A DNA stretch of 64,000 bases from Anaerolentibacter hominis. GTDB lineage: Bacteria; Bacillota; Clostridia; Lachnospirales; Lachnospiraceae. Shown here piece after piece: positions 34,110-42,546 of this stretch. The notes below the pieces were generated by a model. The model did no database searches, had not been told where the DNA came from, and was given only the letters and a program-made list of their open reading frames with translations. The stretch is from contig NZ_JAWDIX010000001.1 of NCBI RefSeq assembly GCF_032380675.1, positions 806,001 to 870,000 on the forward strand. Reading direction: 5' to 3'. The position numbers were made by a program, and so were the translations under genes. Positions within the stretch are counted from its first letter, which is position 1. Every line of letters starts with the position of its first letter.

Positions 34110-35128
34110 ATCTGATACCCTCCCTTCCGACGAAGCAGGTATAGAAAAAAAGGAGCTCCTAAAGCGGCTATCATAATTCCTACATTCATTTCCTCAGGCC
34201 GGATCACAATTCTGGCCAGCCAGTCGCAGCAGATGATGAGGGAGGCGCCATTGATGGCGGAAGCGGGCAGGAGATACCGGTAATCCGATCCCACCAGCAT
34301 TCTGGTAATGTGGGGTACGCACAGACCGACAAATGCAATCTGACCTACAACGCTGATTGCGCTTCCGGCAAGCAGGGAGCTGATCACAATAAAAAGAAGC
34401 CGGGTGCGTTCCACATTCAGGCCCAGTCCGGTTGCAACTTCATCCCCCATGGAAAGAAGGTTCAGACGATTGGTAAGACACATGACCAGGATAAGACCCG
34501 CCAGCGCATAGGGAAGGATAAGCATAAAATGATTCCAGGTTCTGGCATTTAAACTGCCGACGGAGAAACCGATCATTCCCTGGATTGCATCGGGATGAAG
34601 AACAGAAACCACACTGTAAAAGGCATTTAGTATACTGGAGACGGCCACTCCGGATAAAATAAAGCGGACCGGCGCAACCCCATTCTTCCAGGCGAGAAAA
34701 TAGACCAGCATGGTGGTGACAAAGGCTCCCAGAATGGACGCTGCCGGCGTCAGATAATGGGCAGAGGGAAAATAGACAAACAACAGCAGGGTGACAAGAG
34801 CGGCGCCATTTGTTACACCTAAAATGGAAGGAGAAGCCATTGGATTTCTGGTGATGCCCTGCATGACAGCCCCGGACAGCCCCAGACACATACCGGCCAG
34901 ACCGCCGACTAATGTGCGGGGAAGCCGCACATTAGCCAGAATGATATGATTAACTCCTTCTGATTCCCGAAATAAATCATGAAAAATTTCCGGCAGTGAA
35001 TACTCTACCGCACCCATTGCAATGCTGAGAAAAAGACCGATCATCAGTATGAGGCAGCAGATTCCGATTCGTGCCAGGCGATGCTTATGGGTAAGAAGGG
35101 CCTTGCCCTCCGGGTCTTTTTTAATCAT
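34106..35128 (-). CDS. FecCD/BtuC family ABC permease
   Basis: The 340-residue protein has about ten transmembrane helices and the FecCD landmarks LPRTLVGGLAGMCLGLSGAV, QGITRNPMASPSILGVTNGA, GQIAFVGLCVPHITRMLVGS and a final cytoplasmic PFFLYLLRRKG. It forms a homodimeric channel with the ATPase. It follows the binding-protein gene by 11 bases. With the riboswitch upstream, BtuC is the most likely role. Confidence 0.92.
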   Translation of the reverse strand: MIKKDPEGKALLTHKHRLARIGICCLILMIGLFLSIAMGAVEYSLPEIFHDLFRESEGVNHIILANVRLPRTLVGGLAGMCLGLSGAVMQGITRNPMASPSILGVTNGAALVTLLLFVYFPSAHYLTPAASILGAFVTTMLVYFLAWKNGVAPVRFILSGVAVSSILNAFYSVVSVLHPDAIQGMIGFSVGSLNARTWNHFMLILPYALAGLILVMCLTNRLNLLSMGDEVATGLGLNVERTRLLFIVISSLLAGSAISVVGQIAFVGLCVPHITRMLVGSDYRYLLPASAINGASLIICCDWLARIVIRPEEMNVGIMIAALGAPFFLYLLRRKGGYQM

Positions 35129-35139
35129 GTTTACATCCT

Positions 35140-36228
35140 CTAATTAGCAAAGGCATCGGGATAAAGAATCCTGGCAAGATACTCATAAGCCTCTCCATAC
35201 CTGACATTAGCCTTGTACAGGAATAAGTCGGATGGGAGATGATGATAACGGTCTTCTTTCACTGCGGTCAATGCAAACCAGAGTGGATTTGACTCATAGA
35301 TTCCGGTGGCGGTCTCCGCACTGCCGTCACCGGAACCTCCCCGTGACAGGACAAACTGCGGGTCCAGCTTAAGAAGCTGCTCCATGCTGATTACAAAATT
35401 TTTATCTTCCCCGCGTTCATCCTGGAATGCGACGTTGACCGTGTTCAGATCTTCCAGAAGGCTGCCCAGAAAACCACTGTTTTTCAGTGCATAGATACCA
35501 TTTGTAGCATGGGGAAGCAGCATAACGATCTGAGCCGGCGTCTGTTTTGCACAGATTGCGCGGACTTCGTTCACCTGGGCAATAGTTTCGGCCGCCCATT
35601 TTTTATAGAGATCGGAGCGATCTGTTAAAATGGAGTAGAGCTCCAGCGTTTCCAGAAACCCTTCAAAATTTTCATAATCATAAAGAAGATATTCTACGCC
35701 GGCATCCTTTAAGGCTGCAGCCATGTCCTGTCCATCTTTGGACGGTGATCCGAGAATAACCAGGTCCGGATTTTCTGCGAGAACGGCCTCCAGGGAGACG
35801 GTGGAGGAACCGCCGATGACTTTTACCGATTTAGCGTCCTCGTTTCGCAGGGCACAGAGCTCTTCGTCTACACGGGCAACCGCTGTACCGCCGCAGTCAA
35901 ACCATAGATCGTGCCAGTTGTTGGACAGAGTTACAACCCGCTGCGGTTTTATGGTCAGAGAAACCTCCGAGCCGGCGGCATCTGTAAAAGTCACTTTACC
36001 GTCGCTTACTTTGAATTTGTCACTGTGGGGAATTGGTGCATCTGAATCGGAATGGGGAGTTGTCTGGGACGAATCCTTAGATTCAGCCCCATCTGAGGAC
36101 GCCGGAATATCAGTCCCGGATACATCGTTCTGATCACCCGCAGTTTTATCCGAACTGCATCCGGTCAGAAGCACACCCAAGGTTAAGATGACTGCCAGCA
36201 TAAGAAAATAGAATTTTTTCTGTTTCAT
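35140..36228 (-). CDS. Corrinoid/iron-complex binding lipoprotein (BtuF-like)
   Basis: The 362-residue protein has a lipoprotein signal (lipobox LTGC, C24), a Ser/Asp-rich linker to about residue 70, and the type III binding fold: VTFTDAAGSEVSLTIKPQRV, then RNEDAKSVKVIGGSSTVSLE and LVILGSPSKDG. It captures the ligand outside the cell. It is the first gene behind the cobalamin riboswitch. A weak AAAGGAGTC precedes the ATG. The exact ligand (cobalamin, cobinamide or another tetrapyrrole) is not readable. Confidence 0.9.
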   Translation of the reverse strand: MKQKKFYFLMLAVILTLGVLLTGCSSDKTAGDQNDVSGTDIPASSDGAESKDSSQTTPHSDSDAPIPHSDKFKVSDGKVTFTDAAGSEVSLTIKPQRVVTLSNNWHDLWFDCGGTAVARVDEELCALRNEDAKSVKVIGGSSTVSLEAVLAENPDLVILGSPSKDGQDMAAALKDAGVEYLLYDYENFEGFLETLELYSILTDRSDLYKKWAAETIAQVNEVRAICAKQTPAQIVMLLPHATNGIYALKNSGFLGSLLEDLNTVNVAFQDERGEDKNFVISMEQLLKLDPQFVLSRGGSGDGSAETATGIYESNPLWFALTAVKEDRYHHLPSDLFLYKANVRYGEAYEYLARILYPDAFAN

Positions 36229-36271
36229 TTGTAAAGACTCCTTTCAAAAGTAAAAAGTATAGTCTTCACAC

Positions 36272-36309
36272 AAAAAGCGCCTGTTAATACAAAAAGAGGC
36301 ACATGGCGC
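36272..36309 (-). terminator. Candidate expression-platform terminator
   Basis: On the minus strand GCGCCaTGT (36309-36301) pairs with ACAGGCGC (36284-36277) and is followed by TTTTTGTG. It lies between the cobalamin aptamer and the first gene, so it could be the riboswitch-controlled stop. A second GC-rich stem at about 36310-36352 precedes it. Confidence 0.5.
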
Positions 36310-36448
36310 GGCGGCTCCCCTGCATACTGCAGACAGGAAACCGCGCGGTAATGAACCTCCCATTATGTAAAACGAGCATCAAAAAAAGCCAGATGACACA
36401 GGCATTTATTTTAATGGCTGCCTTCTGTGGGAAGCAAATCCATTAATT

Positions 36449-36605
36449 CTGTAAGCAGGTCTTCTGACTTATCGTGTATCGCCGGCCGCGCCTTCTCGCT
36501 TTCGCAATGGCATAGTGCGGCGGGCACCCGAAATACAGCAACCCGATTGTTCAGGATTCCCACCTGATTCCCTATTATCCCAACCCTGCGGATGGGCACT
36601 TACAA
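36449..36605 (-). ncRNA. Cobalamin riboswitch
   Basis: Read on the minus strand: AGTGCCCATCC, AATAGGGAATCAGGTGGGAA, TCCTGAAC, GCTGTA, and the B12-box AAGTCAGAAGACCTGC at the 3' end (36470-36455). The order and spacing match the AdoCbl/cobalamin aptamer. Binding normally shuts the downstream operon off, so the BtuFCD-nitrogenase-like genes should be expressed when B12 is low. Confidence 0.93.
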
Positions 36606-36622
36606 AAAATTTGGTAGATTTC

Positions 36623-36651
36623 ATTATAAGTGGTATACTATAAAAAGTCAA
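36623..36651 (-). promoter_or_regulatory. Promoter of the riboswitch operon
   Basis: On the minus strand TTGACT (36651-36646), 17 nt and a perfect TATAAT (36628-36623). The start near 36616 is just upstream of the aptamer. Confidence 0.85.
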
Positions 36652-36927
36652 TTTCTGTAAGAAACATAAACTGTGCAGCACAAATTGCAGGATTTATGCA
36701 GTTTATAACGGAATTAAATCAGTCTTTCTTCCTATTATAAAAAAGAGAGTCAGCCGGATCTGATAGAAATTCGGCTCAGATTTGAAATAGCGGGAGAGAA
36801 GAGAACGTCGAAGTAAAAGCAGTACAAAATACCGGGAAAGATCGGCTTGTACAAAGTGCACAAAAAAGAAATGAAAAGTTTGTGAAACTTTGAGAAAAAT
36901 TTTTGGAAGGAAATTGAAAAGAAATCC

Positions 36928-36956
36928 TTGCCAATCCCGGAATTTTCCTATATAAT
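36928..36956 (+). promoter_or_regulatory. S10 operon promoter
   Basis: TTGCCA (36928-36933), 17 nt and TATAAT (36951-36956). The predicted start near 36963 gives a leader of about 288 nt before rpsJ. Confidence 0.85.
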
Positions 36957-36962
36957 AACAAA

Positions 36963-37250
36963 TGTTGTGACATTGATAGCGTAGAAGCGTGAGGTTGCTG
37001 CGTAAAATTCGGGTAATACGCGGTATTTTGGCGCAGGTTTTCCGTGGAGCGAATGTCAAGTTATGTAAACTGGCGACAAGTCACTGTACCTAGTTGAATA
37101 TTCTGCCTTTGGGCAGAAAACGTGTGTAGCACTCATATTCTGAGTGTCATCTATGGAGTTCTGGTATGTGTTTAAACAGGATACACACGGATACGTGTAC
37201 AGTCACCGCTTGTCGTACTGCAAAAGTGCGAAAAGGAGGCGACTTTTTTT
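36963..37250 (+). ncRNA. Structured S10-operon leader
   Basis: The leader holds TTCTGCC-ttt-GGGCAGAA (37101-37118), ACTCA-tattc-TGAGT (37131-37145), and a likely long-range pairing of GACAAGTCACTGTAC (37075-37089) with GTACAGTCACCGCTTGTC (37197-37214). Autoregulation by a ribosomal protein such as L4 is known for S10 leaders in Firmicutes; here it is inferred. Confidence 0.55.
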
Positions 37251-37568
37251 ATGGCAAGTCAAGTAATGAGAATTACACTGAAGGCGTATGATCATCAGTT
37301 AGTTGATCAGTCAGCTGCAAAAATCATTGAAACTGTAAAAAAGACAGGATCTAAGGTGAGCGGACCGGTGCCGCTGCCGACTAAGAAAGAGGTTGTTACA
37401 ATTCTTAGAGCTGTGCATAAGTACAAAGATTCCAGAGAGCAGTTTGAACAGCGGACACACAAGAGACTGATTGATATCATCACACCAGGTCAGAAAACGG
37501 TTGATGCATTATCCAGACTGGAAATGCCGGCCGGCGTTTACATCGATATTAAGATGAAAACAAAATAA
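37251..37568 (+). CDS. rpsJ: 30S ribosomal protein S10
   Basis: The 105-residue protein has the S10 core RITLKAYDHQLVDQSAAKI, GPVPLPTKKE and the ending THKRLIDI..P. It sits in the 30S head and also binds NusB in antitermination. AAAAGGAGGCG precedes the ATG. It opens the S10-spc-alpha supercluster, but a 417-nt gap with hairpin repeats separates it from rplC, which is unusual. Confidence 0.99.
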   Translation: MASQVMRITLKAYDHQLVDQSAAKIIETVKKTGSKVSGPVPLPTKKEVVTILRAVHKYKDSREQFEQRTHKRLIDIITPGQKTVDALSRLEMPAGVYIDIKMKTK

Positions 37569-37683
37569 TAACAAAAACATAGCAAGTAATCCTTAGGGTT
37601 TATTATATAGAGTCCAAGAGCTCGATGAGAGACCAAGCACTCGGGTAGACCATCTAGGATGAGCGTTAGACCTTATGCGAATG

Positions 37684-37926
37684 TTTCGGTGCCAAATACG
37701 GCATCGGAAAGCTCGCTTTCGAGATGCCGTATTTGGCACCGAAAGAAGCGGCGAAGCCGCGGACACCGAGAAACGATAGTTTCGCAGGTGTACATGAGCA
37801 TAAAAAGTGCAGGCGTGACGAAGTCACGGCCATCGAGGAACGATAGTTCCGAGATGAGCCTGCGGATGTAGAAGCGGCGAAGCCGCGGACACCGAGAAAC
37901 GATAGTTTCGCAGGTGTACATGAGCA
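37684..37926. repeat. Hairpin repeat cluster between rpsJ and rplC
   Basis: A 22-bp perfect stem (37684-37705 with 37723-37744) encloses GAAAG-ctcg-CTTTC. Then come two identical 56-nt copies (37745-37800 and 37871-37926), each with GCGGC-gaa-GCCGC and GAAAC-gata-GTTTC. Between them is a variant (37807-37863) with GTGAC-gaa-GTCAC and GGAAC-gata-GTTCC inside a GCAGGC/GCCTGC clamp. Stems differ but pairing is kept. Confidence 0.85.
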
Positions 37927-37985
37927 CAAGCTTAAGCATACCAGGTAACGCTCCGCTGTAGATTAACAGGAGGTGCAGATTCATA

Positions 37986-38666
37986 ATGAAGAAAGCGATT
38001 TTAGCAACAAAAGTCGGAATGACTCAAATCTTCAATGATGATGGAGTTTTAACTCCGGTAACAGTGCTGCAGGCTGGTCCTTGTGTCGTAACACAGGTTA
38101 AGACAGCTGAGAACGACGGTTACAGTGCAGTACAGGTTGGTTTTGGCGATGCCAAAGACAAGATCATCACAAAGGACGTAACCGGCAAAAAGACAGTCAG
38201 AAACATTCACGGTGTAAAGAAAGCGCAGAAAGGTCTGTTTGATAAGGCAGGCATCGCTTCCAAAAAACATCTGAAAGAATTCCGGTTTGACAACGCAGAA
38301 GAGTATGCAGTTGGTCAGGAGATCAAAGCAGACATCTTCGCAGAAGGCGATAAAGTAGATGCTACTGCAAAGTCAAAGGGTAAAGGATTCCAGGGCGCAA
38401 TCAAACGTCACGGACAGTCCCGCGGACCTATGGCTCACGGTTCCAAATTCCACAGACATGCAGGTTCCAATGGCGCAGCTTCTGATCCGAGCAAGGTGTT
38501 CAAAGGCAAAAAAATGCCTGGACATATGGGCGCGGTAAAAGTAACGATTCAGAATCTGGAAGTTGTAAGAATCGATGCAGAAAACAATTTGATCCTGGTA
38601 AAGGGCGCGGTTCCAGGCCCCAGGAAATCTATCGTTATGCTGAAGGAATCTGTAAAAGCAATGTAG
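37986..38666 (+). CDS. rplC: 50S ribosomal protein L3
   Basis: The 226-residue protein begins KKAILATKVGMTQIF and holds the L3 loop SKGKGFQGAIKRHG, then GPMAHGSKFHR and PGHMGAVKVTIQNL. It is slightly longer than typical because of a Lys-rich segment around residues 58-85. AGGAGGTG precedes the ATG. L3 helps start 50S assembly near the peptidyl-transferase centre. Confidence 0.99.
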   Translation: MKKAILATKVGMTQIFNDDGVLTPVTVLQAGPCVVTQVKTAENDGYSAVQVGFGDAKDKIITKDVTGKKTVRNIHGVKKAQKGLFDKAGIASKKHLKEFRFDNAEEYAVGQEIKADIFAEGDKVDATAKSKGKGFQGAIKRHGQSRGPMAHGSKFHRHAGSNGAASDPSKVFKGKKMPGHMGAVKVTIQNLEVVRIDAENNLILVKGAVPGPRKSIVMLKESVKAM

Positions 38667-38693
38667 TGCTTTTAAGAAAGGAGGAACATATTA

Positions 38694-39314
38694 ATGGCAA
38701 ACGTATCTGTTTACAATATGGAAGGCAAAGCAGTTGATACGATCGAGTTGAATGACGCTGTCTTTGCTGCAAACGTTAACGAACATTTGGTTCATATGGC
38801 TGTTGTTTTACAGCTTGCAAATAAACGCCAGGGAACACAGAGCGCAAAAACTCGTTCCGAAGTAAGCGGCGGCGGAAGAAAACCCTGGAGACAGAAAGGT
38901 ACCGGTCATGCTAGACAGGGATCAACCAGAGCTCCCCAGTGGAAAGGCGGCGGTGTAGTATTTGCTCCGAAGCCAAGAGATTATTCCTTTAAGATGAATA
39001 AGAAAGAAAAAGCGGCTGCGATCCGTTCCGCTTTGACATCCAGAGTAAATGAAGAGAAAATTTATGTAATGGATGAATTGAAATTTGACGAGATCAAAAC
39101 AAAGAAAATGGCATCAGTCCTTTCCGGGCTGAATATCAATAAGGCGCTGGTTGTAATTGCGGATAAAGATGATGTAGTTCTCTGCTCTGCAAAAAACATC
39201 CCGGCTGTAAGAGCAATCACAAGCAATTCCGTAAATGTATATGACATTCTCAAATATGAGAACCTGGTAATTACAAAAGACGCAGTTGCTAAACTTGAGG
39301 AGGTGTACGCATAA
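38694..39314 (+). CDS. rplD: 50S ribosomal protein L4
   Basis: The 206-residue protein has the L4 extended loop (RQGTQSAKTRSEVSGGGRKP, WRQKGTGHARQGS) that lines the exit tunnel. L4 is the usual autoregulator of the S10 operon. GGAGGAAC precedes the ATG. The stop overlaps the rplW start. Confidence 0.99.
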   Translation: MANVSVYNMEGKAVDTIELNDAVFAANVNEHLVHMAVVLQLANKRQGTQSAKTRSEVSGGGRKPWRQKGTGHARQGSTRAPQWKGGGVVFAPKPRDYSFKMNKKEKAAAIRSALTSRVNEEKIYVMDELKFDEIKTKKMASVLSGLNINKALVVIADKDDVVLCSAKNIPAVRAITSNSVNVYDILKYENLVITKDAVAKLEEVYA

Positions 39315-39613
39315 TGGCAGATTTAAAATATTATGACGTGATTCTCGCTCCGATCGTAACTGAGAAGAGTATGAATGCTATGAGCGAAAAGAAGTATACT
39401 TTCTCCGTTCATCCGGATGCAACAAAAAACCAGATTAAAGAGGCTGTTGAGAAAATGTTTGCCGGCACGAAGGTTGCCAGCGTAAATACCATGAATCTGG
39501 AAGGTAAGAACCGCAGACGTGGAAACATTACAGGCAAGACAGCAAAGAGAAAGAAAGCAATTGTACAGCTTACTGCTGACAGTGCTGACATCGAAATCTT
39601 TGAAGGTTTATAA
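39314..39613 (+). CDS. rplW: 50S ribosomal protein L23
   Basis: The 99-residue protein has the L23 pattern VILAPIVTEKSMNAM, then YTFSVHPDATKNQIKEAVEK. L23 lies at the tunnel exit and docks trigger factor and SRP. It overlaps rplD by one base with GAGGAGGTG upstream inside rplD. Confidence 0.99.
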   Translation: MADLKYYDVILAPIVTEKSMNAMSEKKYTFSVHPDATKNQIKEAVEKMFAGTKVASVNTMNLEGKNRRRGNITGKTAKRKKAIVQLTADSADIEIFEGL

Positions 39614-39659
39614 AATTTGAGATAGACACTTAAGTTGAATGTGAAAGGAGTGCGAAATA

Positions 39660-40502
39660 ATGGGAATTAAAACTTATAACCCATATACACCTTCCAGAAG
39701 ACATATGACCGGTTCTGATTTCTCCGAGATCACAACGAGCACCCCGGAAAAGTCCCTTCTTGTTTCTTTAAAGAAGACGGCTGGTCGTAATAATCAGGGA
39801 AAAATTACAGTGAGACACCATGGCGGCGGCTCCAGAAGAAAATATAGAATCATTGATTTTAAGAGAAGAAAAGACAATATTCCGGCAACGGTTCTGAGTA
39901 TTGAGTATGATCCGAACAGAAGCGCTAATATCGCCCTGATCTGCTACGCAGACGGCGAGAAAGCTTATATTCTGGCTCCTAACGGCCTGCAGGTAGGCAA
40001 TAAGGTAATGAACGGCGAGCATGCCGAGGTCAGAGTAGGCAACTGTCTGCCGATGGAGATGATTCCGGTTGGTACACAGATCCACAATATCGAGCTGTAT
40101 CCGGGCAGAGGCGGCCAGTTGGTTCGTGCAGCCGGCAATGCGGCACAGTTAATGGCTAAAGAAGGAAAATATGCGACCCTGAGACTTCCTTCAGGAGAGA
40201 TGAGAATGGTTCCGATCATCTGCCGTGCAACGGTAGGCCAGGTTGGAAACATTGATCATGAGCTGATCAGTATTGGTAAAGCAGGACGTAAACGTCACAT
40301 GGGTATCAGACCTACTGTTCGTGGTTCCGTCATGAACCCGAATGACCATCCGCACGGCGGTGGTGAAGGCAAGACCGGTATCGGTCGTCCGGGCCCTGTA
40401 ACACCTTGGGGTAAACCGGCACTTGGCTTGAAGACCAGAAAGAAAAACAAACCGTCCAATAAGATGATCGTAAGAAGAAGAGACGGTAAAGGGGCTAAAT
40501 AA
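39660..40502 (+). CDS. rplB: 50S ribosomal protein L2
   Basis: The 280-residue protein has YNPYTPSRRHMTG at the N-terminus and the conserved HPHGGGEGKTGIGRPGPV near the C-terminus, which contains the His needed near the peptidyl-transferase centre. AAGGAGTGCG precedes the ATG. Confidence 0.99.
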   Translation: MGIKTYNPYTPSRRHMTGSDFSEITTSTPEKSLLVSLKKTAGRNNQGKITVRHHGGGSRRKYRIIDFKRRKDNIPATVLSIEYDPNRSANIALICYADGEKAYILAPNGLQVGNKVMNGEHAEVRVGNCLPMEMIPVGTQIHNIELYPGRGGQLVRAAGNAAQLMAKEGKYATLRLPSGEMRMVPIICRATVGQVGNIDHELISIGKAGRKRHMGIRPTVRGSVMNPNDHPHGGGEGKTGIGRPGPVTPWGKPALGLKTRKKNKPSNKMIVRRRDGKGAK

Positions 40503-40522
40503 TTCGAAGGAGGTTAGAACCT

Positions 40523-40801
40523 ATGGCACGTTCATTAAAAAAGGGACCATTTGCTGATGAGCATCTCTTGAAAAAAATTGATGCAATGGAGAAGGCTGGA
40601 GACAAATCCGTTATTAAAACGTGGTCACGCCGTTCCACTATCTTTCCGCAGTTTGTAGGACATACAATTGCCGTACATGACGGAAGAAGACATGTACCGG
40701 TTTATGTTACAGAAGATATGGTAGGCCATAAACTTGGCGAATTCGTTGCAACCAGAACCTACAGAGGACACGGCAAAGACGAGAAAAAAACAAAACGTTA
40801 G
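40523..40801 (+). CDS. rpsS: 30S ribosomal protein S19
   Basis: The 92-residue protein starts ARSLKKGPFADEHLLKK and includes RRSTIFPQFVGHTIAVHDGR and HKLGEF. It contacts S13 in the 30S head. GAAGGAGG precedes the ATG. Confidence 0.99.
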   Translation: MARSLKKGPFADEHLLKKIDAMEKAGDKSVIKTWSRRSTIFPQFVGHTIAVHDGRRHVPVYVTEDMVGHKLGEFVATRTYRGHGKDEKKTKR

Positions 40802-40828
40802 GAATCAGATTGAAAGGAGGTCGCATCC

Positions 40829-41218
40829 ATGGCTAAAGGACATAGATCCCAGATTAAAAGAGAAAGAAACGAAGCACAGAGAGACAGAAGACCATCTGCT
40901 AAGTTGTCTTATGCAAGATGTTCTGTTCGTAAAGCTTGCTTTGTTTTAGACGCTATCAGAGGCAAGGATGTTAACACTGCTTTAGCTATCCTGGCATACA
41001 ACCCAAGATATGCTTCAAGCATTATAGAGAAATTATTAAAATCAGCAATCGCAAACGCAGAAAACAACAATGGTATGAACCCAGACAATCTTTATGTAGA
41101 AGAGTGCTTTGCCAATAAAGGACCGATCATGAAGAGAATCAGACCGAGAGCACAGGGCAGAGCTTACAGAATCGAAAAGAGACTGAGCCATATTACAATT
41201 GTGCTGAACGAGAAATAA
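40829..41218 (+). CDS. rplV: 50S ribosomal protein L22
   Basis: The 129-residue protein has SYARCSVRKACFVLDAIRGK and the beta-hairpin end (GPIMKRIRPRAQGRAYRIEK) that reaches into the exit tunnel. AAAGGAGG precedes the ATG. The N-terminus is slightly longer than in E. coli. Confidence 0.99.
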   Translation: MAKGHRSQIKRERNEAQRDRRPSAKLSYARCSVRKACFVLDAIRGKDVNTALAILAYNPRYASSIIEKLLKSAIANAENNNGMNPDNLYVEECFANKGPIMKRIRPRAQGRAYRIEKRLSHITIVLNEK

Positions 41219-41229
41219 GGAGGGCAACA

Positions 41230-41889
41230 ATGGGACAAAAAGTAAATCCTCATGGTTTAAGAGTTGGAGTAATTTCTGATTGGGACTCCAGATGGTATGC
41301 TGAAGCTGATTTTGCCGACAACCTTGTTGAAGACTATAAAATCAGAAAATACCTGAAAAAGAGATTATACAATGCAGGCATTTCCAAAATAGAGATCGAG
41401 AGAGCTTCCGACCGTGTGAAAGTTATCATTTACACTGCAAAACCAGGTGTGGTAATCGGAAAAGGCGGTTCTGAAATTGAGAAATTAAAAGGTGAGCTGG
41501 TTGGATTCACAGACAGAAAATTAATGATCGACATCAAAGAAGTGAAGAGACCGGATAACGATGCACAGCTGGTTGCCGAGAATATCGCATCCCAGTTGGA
41601 AAATCGTATTTCCTTCCGTCGTGCTATGAAATCAACCATGTCCAGAACAATGAAATCTGGCGCACTGGGTATCAAAACTTCAGTTTCCGGCCGTTTGGGC
41701 GGCGCTGATATGGCACGTACCGAGTTCTACAGCGAGGGCACCATCCCGCTTCAGACACTTCGTGCTGATATTGATTATGGTTTCACAGAAGCCAACACAA
41801 CTTATGGTAAATTAGGCGTAAAAGTATGGATTTATAAAGGAGAAGTACTTCCTAAGAAAGAAACGAAAAAGGAAGGGAGCGATAAATAA
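41230..41889 (+). CDS. rpsC: 30S ribosomal protein S3
   Basis: The 219-residue protein begins GQKVNPHGLRVGVI, has the KH-domain loop KPGVVIGKGGSEIEKLK, and the C-terminal domain with GRLGGADMARTEFYSEG. S3 lines the mRNA entry channel. AAGGAGGG precedes the ATG; the stop overlaps the rplP start by one base. Confidence 0.99.
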   Translation: MGQKVNPHGLRVGVISDWDSRWYAEADFADNLVEDYKIRKYLKKRLYNAGISKIEIERASDRVKVIIYTAKPGVVIGKGGSEIEKLKGELVGFTDRKLMIDIKEVKRPDNDAQLVAENIASQLENRISFRRAMKSTMSRTMKSGALGIKTSVSGRLGGADMARTEFYSEGTIPLQTLRADIDYGFTEANTTYGKLGVKVWIYKGEVLPKKETKKEGSDK

Positions 41890-42326
41890 TGTTAATGCCG
41901 AAGAGAGTAAAACGTCGTAAACAGTTCCGTGGCTCTATGGCGGGCAAGGCGTTGAGAGGTAATAAAATTACAAACGGTGAATACGGTATTGTTGCTGTGG
42001 AACCTGCTTGGATTAAATCCAACCAGATTGAGGCAGCCCGTGTTGCCATGACTCGTTATATCAAACGTGGTGGTCAGGTTTGGATTAAAATCTTCCCTGA
42101 TAAGCCTGTAACAGCAAAACCTGCTGAGACTCGTATGGGTTCCGGTAAAGGTGCTCTGGAATACTGGGTTGCGGTTGTGAAACCGGGCCGTGTTCTGTTT
42201 GAGATTTCCGGTGTTTCTGAGGAACTGGCAAAAGAAGCGCTTCGTCTTGCTACCCACAAATTACCTGTGAAGTGTAAGATCGTTTCTCGCGCAGAATTAG
42301 AAGGAGGTGCGGGCAGTGAAAATTAA
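41889..42326 (+). CDS. rplP: 50S ribosomal protein L16
   Basis: The 145-residue protein begins MLMPKRVKRRKQFRG and has KPVTAKPAETRMGSGKGALE, the loop reaching the A-site region. Starts on the last base of the rpsC stop. It overlaps rpmC by 11 bases. Confidence 0.99.
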   Translation: MLMPKRVKRRKQFRGSMAGKALRGNKITNGEYGIVAVEPAWIKSNQIEAARVAMTRYIKRGGQVWIKIFPDKPVTAKPAETRMGSGKGALEYWVAVVKPGRVLFEISGVSEELAKEALRLATHKLPVKCKIVSRAELEGGAGSEN

Positions 42327-42525
42327 AAGCTATTTAGACGGTTTGAAAAACAAATCAGTTGCTGAGTTAAATGATGAATTAGTAGCTGCTAAAAAGGAAC
42401 TCTTTAATCTGAGATTCCAGAATGCAACCAATCAGCTGGACAATACAAGCAGAATTCATGAAGTCAGAAAAAATATTGCTAGAATTCAGACACTTATTTC
42501 TGAGAAGTCTAAGGCTGTTCAGTAA
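42316..42525 (+). CDS. rpmC: 50S ribosomal protein L29
   Basis: The 69-residue helical hairpin protein has KNKSVAELNDELVAAKKELF and NTSRIHEVRKNIARIQTL. I choose the GTG at 42316, eight bases after AAGGAGG; the GTG at 42307 is part of that site. L29 sits at the tunnel exit beside L23. Confidence 0.97.
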   Translation: MKIKSYLDGLKNKSVAELNDELVAAKKELFNLRFQNATNQLDNTSRIHEVRKNIARIQTLISEKSKAVQ

Positions 42526-42546
42526 TCCGAGGAAGGAGGAATTGTT

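Noticed and set aside
36703..37059. Minus-strand 118-residue open frame upstream of rpsJ
   Set aside because: It overlaps the S10 promoter and leader, has low-complexity Phe/Leu content and no ribosome site.
37684..37926. A second CRISPR array
   Set aside because: Spacing is irregular, the intervening sequence is itself a variant of the repeat, and the units are double hairpins.
37666..37984. Minus-strand open frames with a duplicated CSCTPAKLSFLGVRGFAA peptide
   Set aside because: The duplication comes from the hairpin DNA repeats; there is no ribosome site and the stems explain the sequence.
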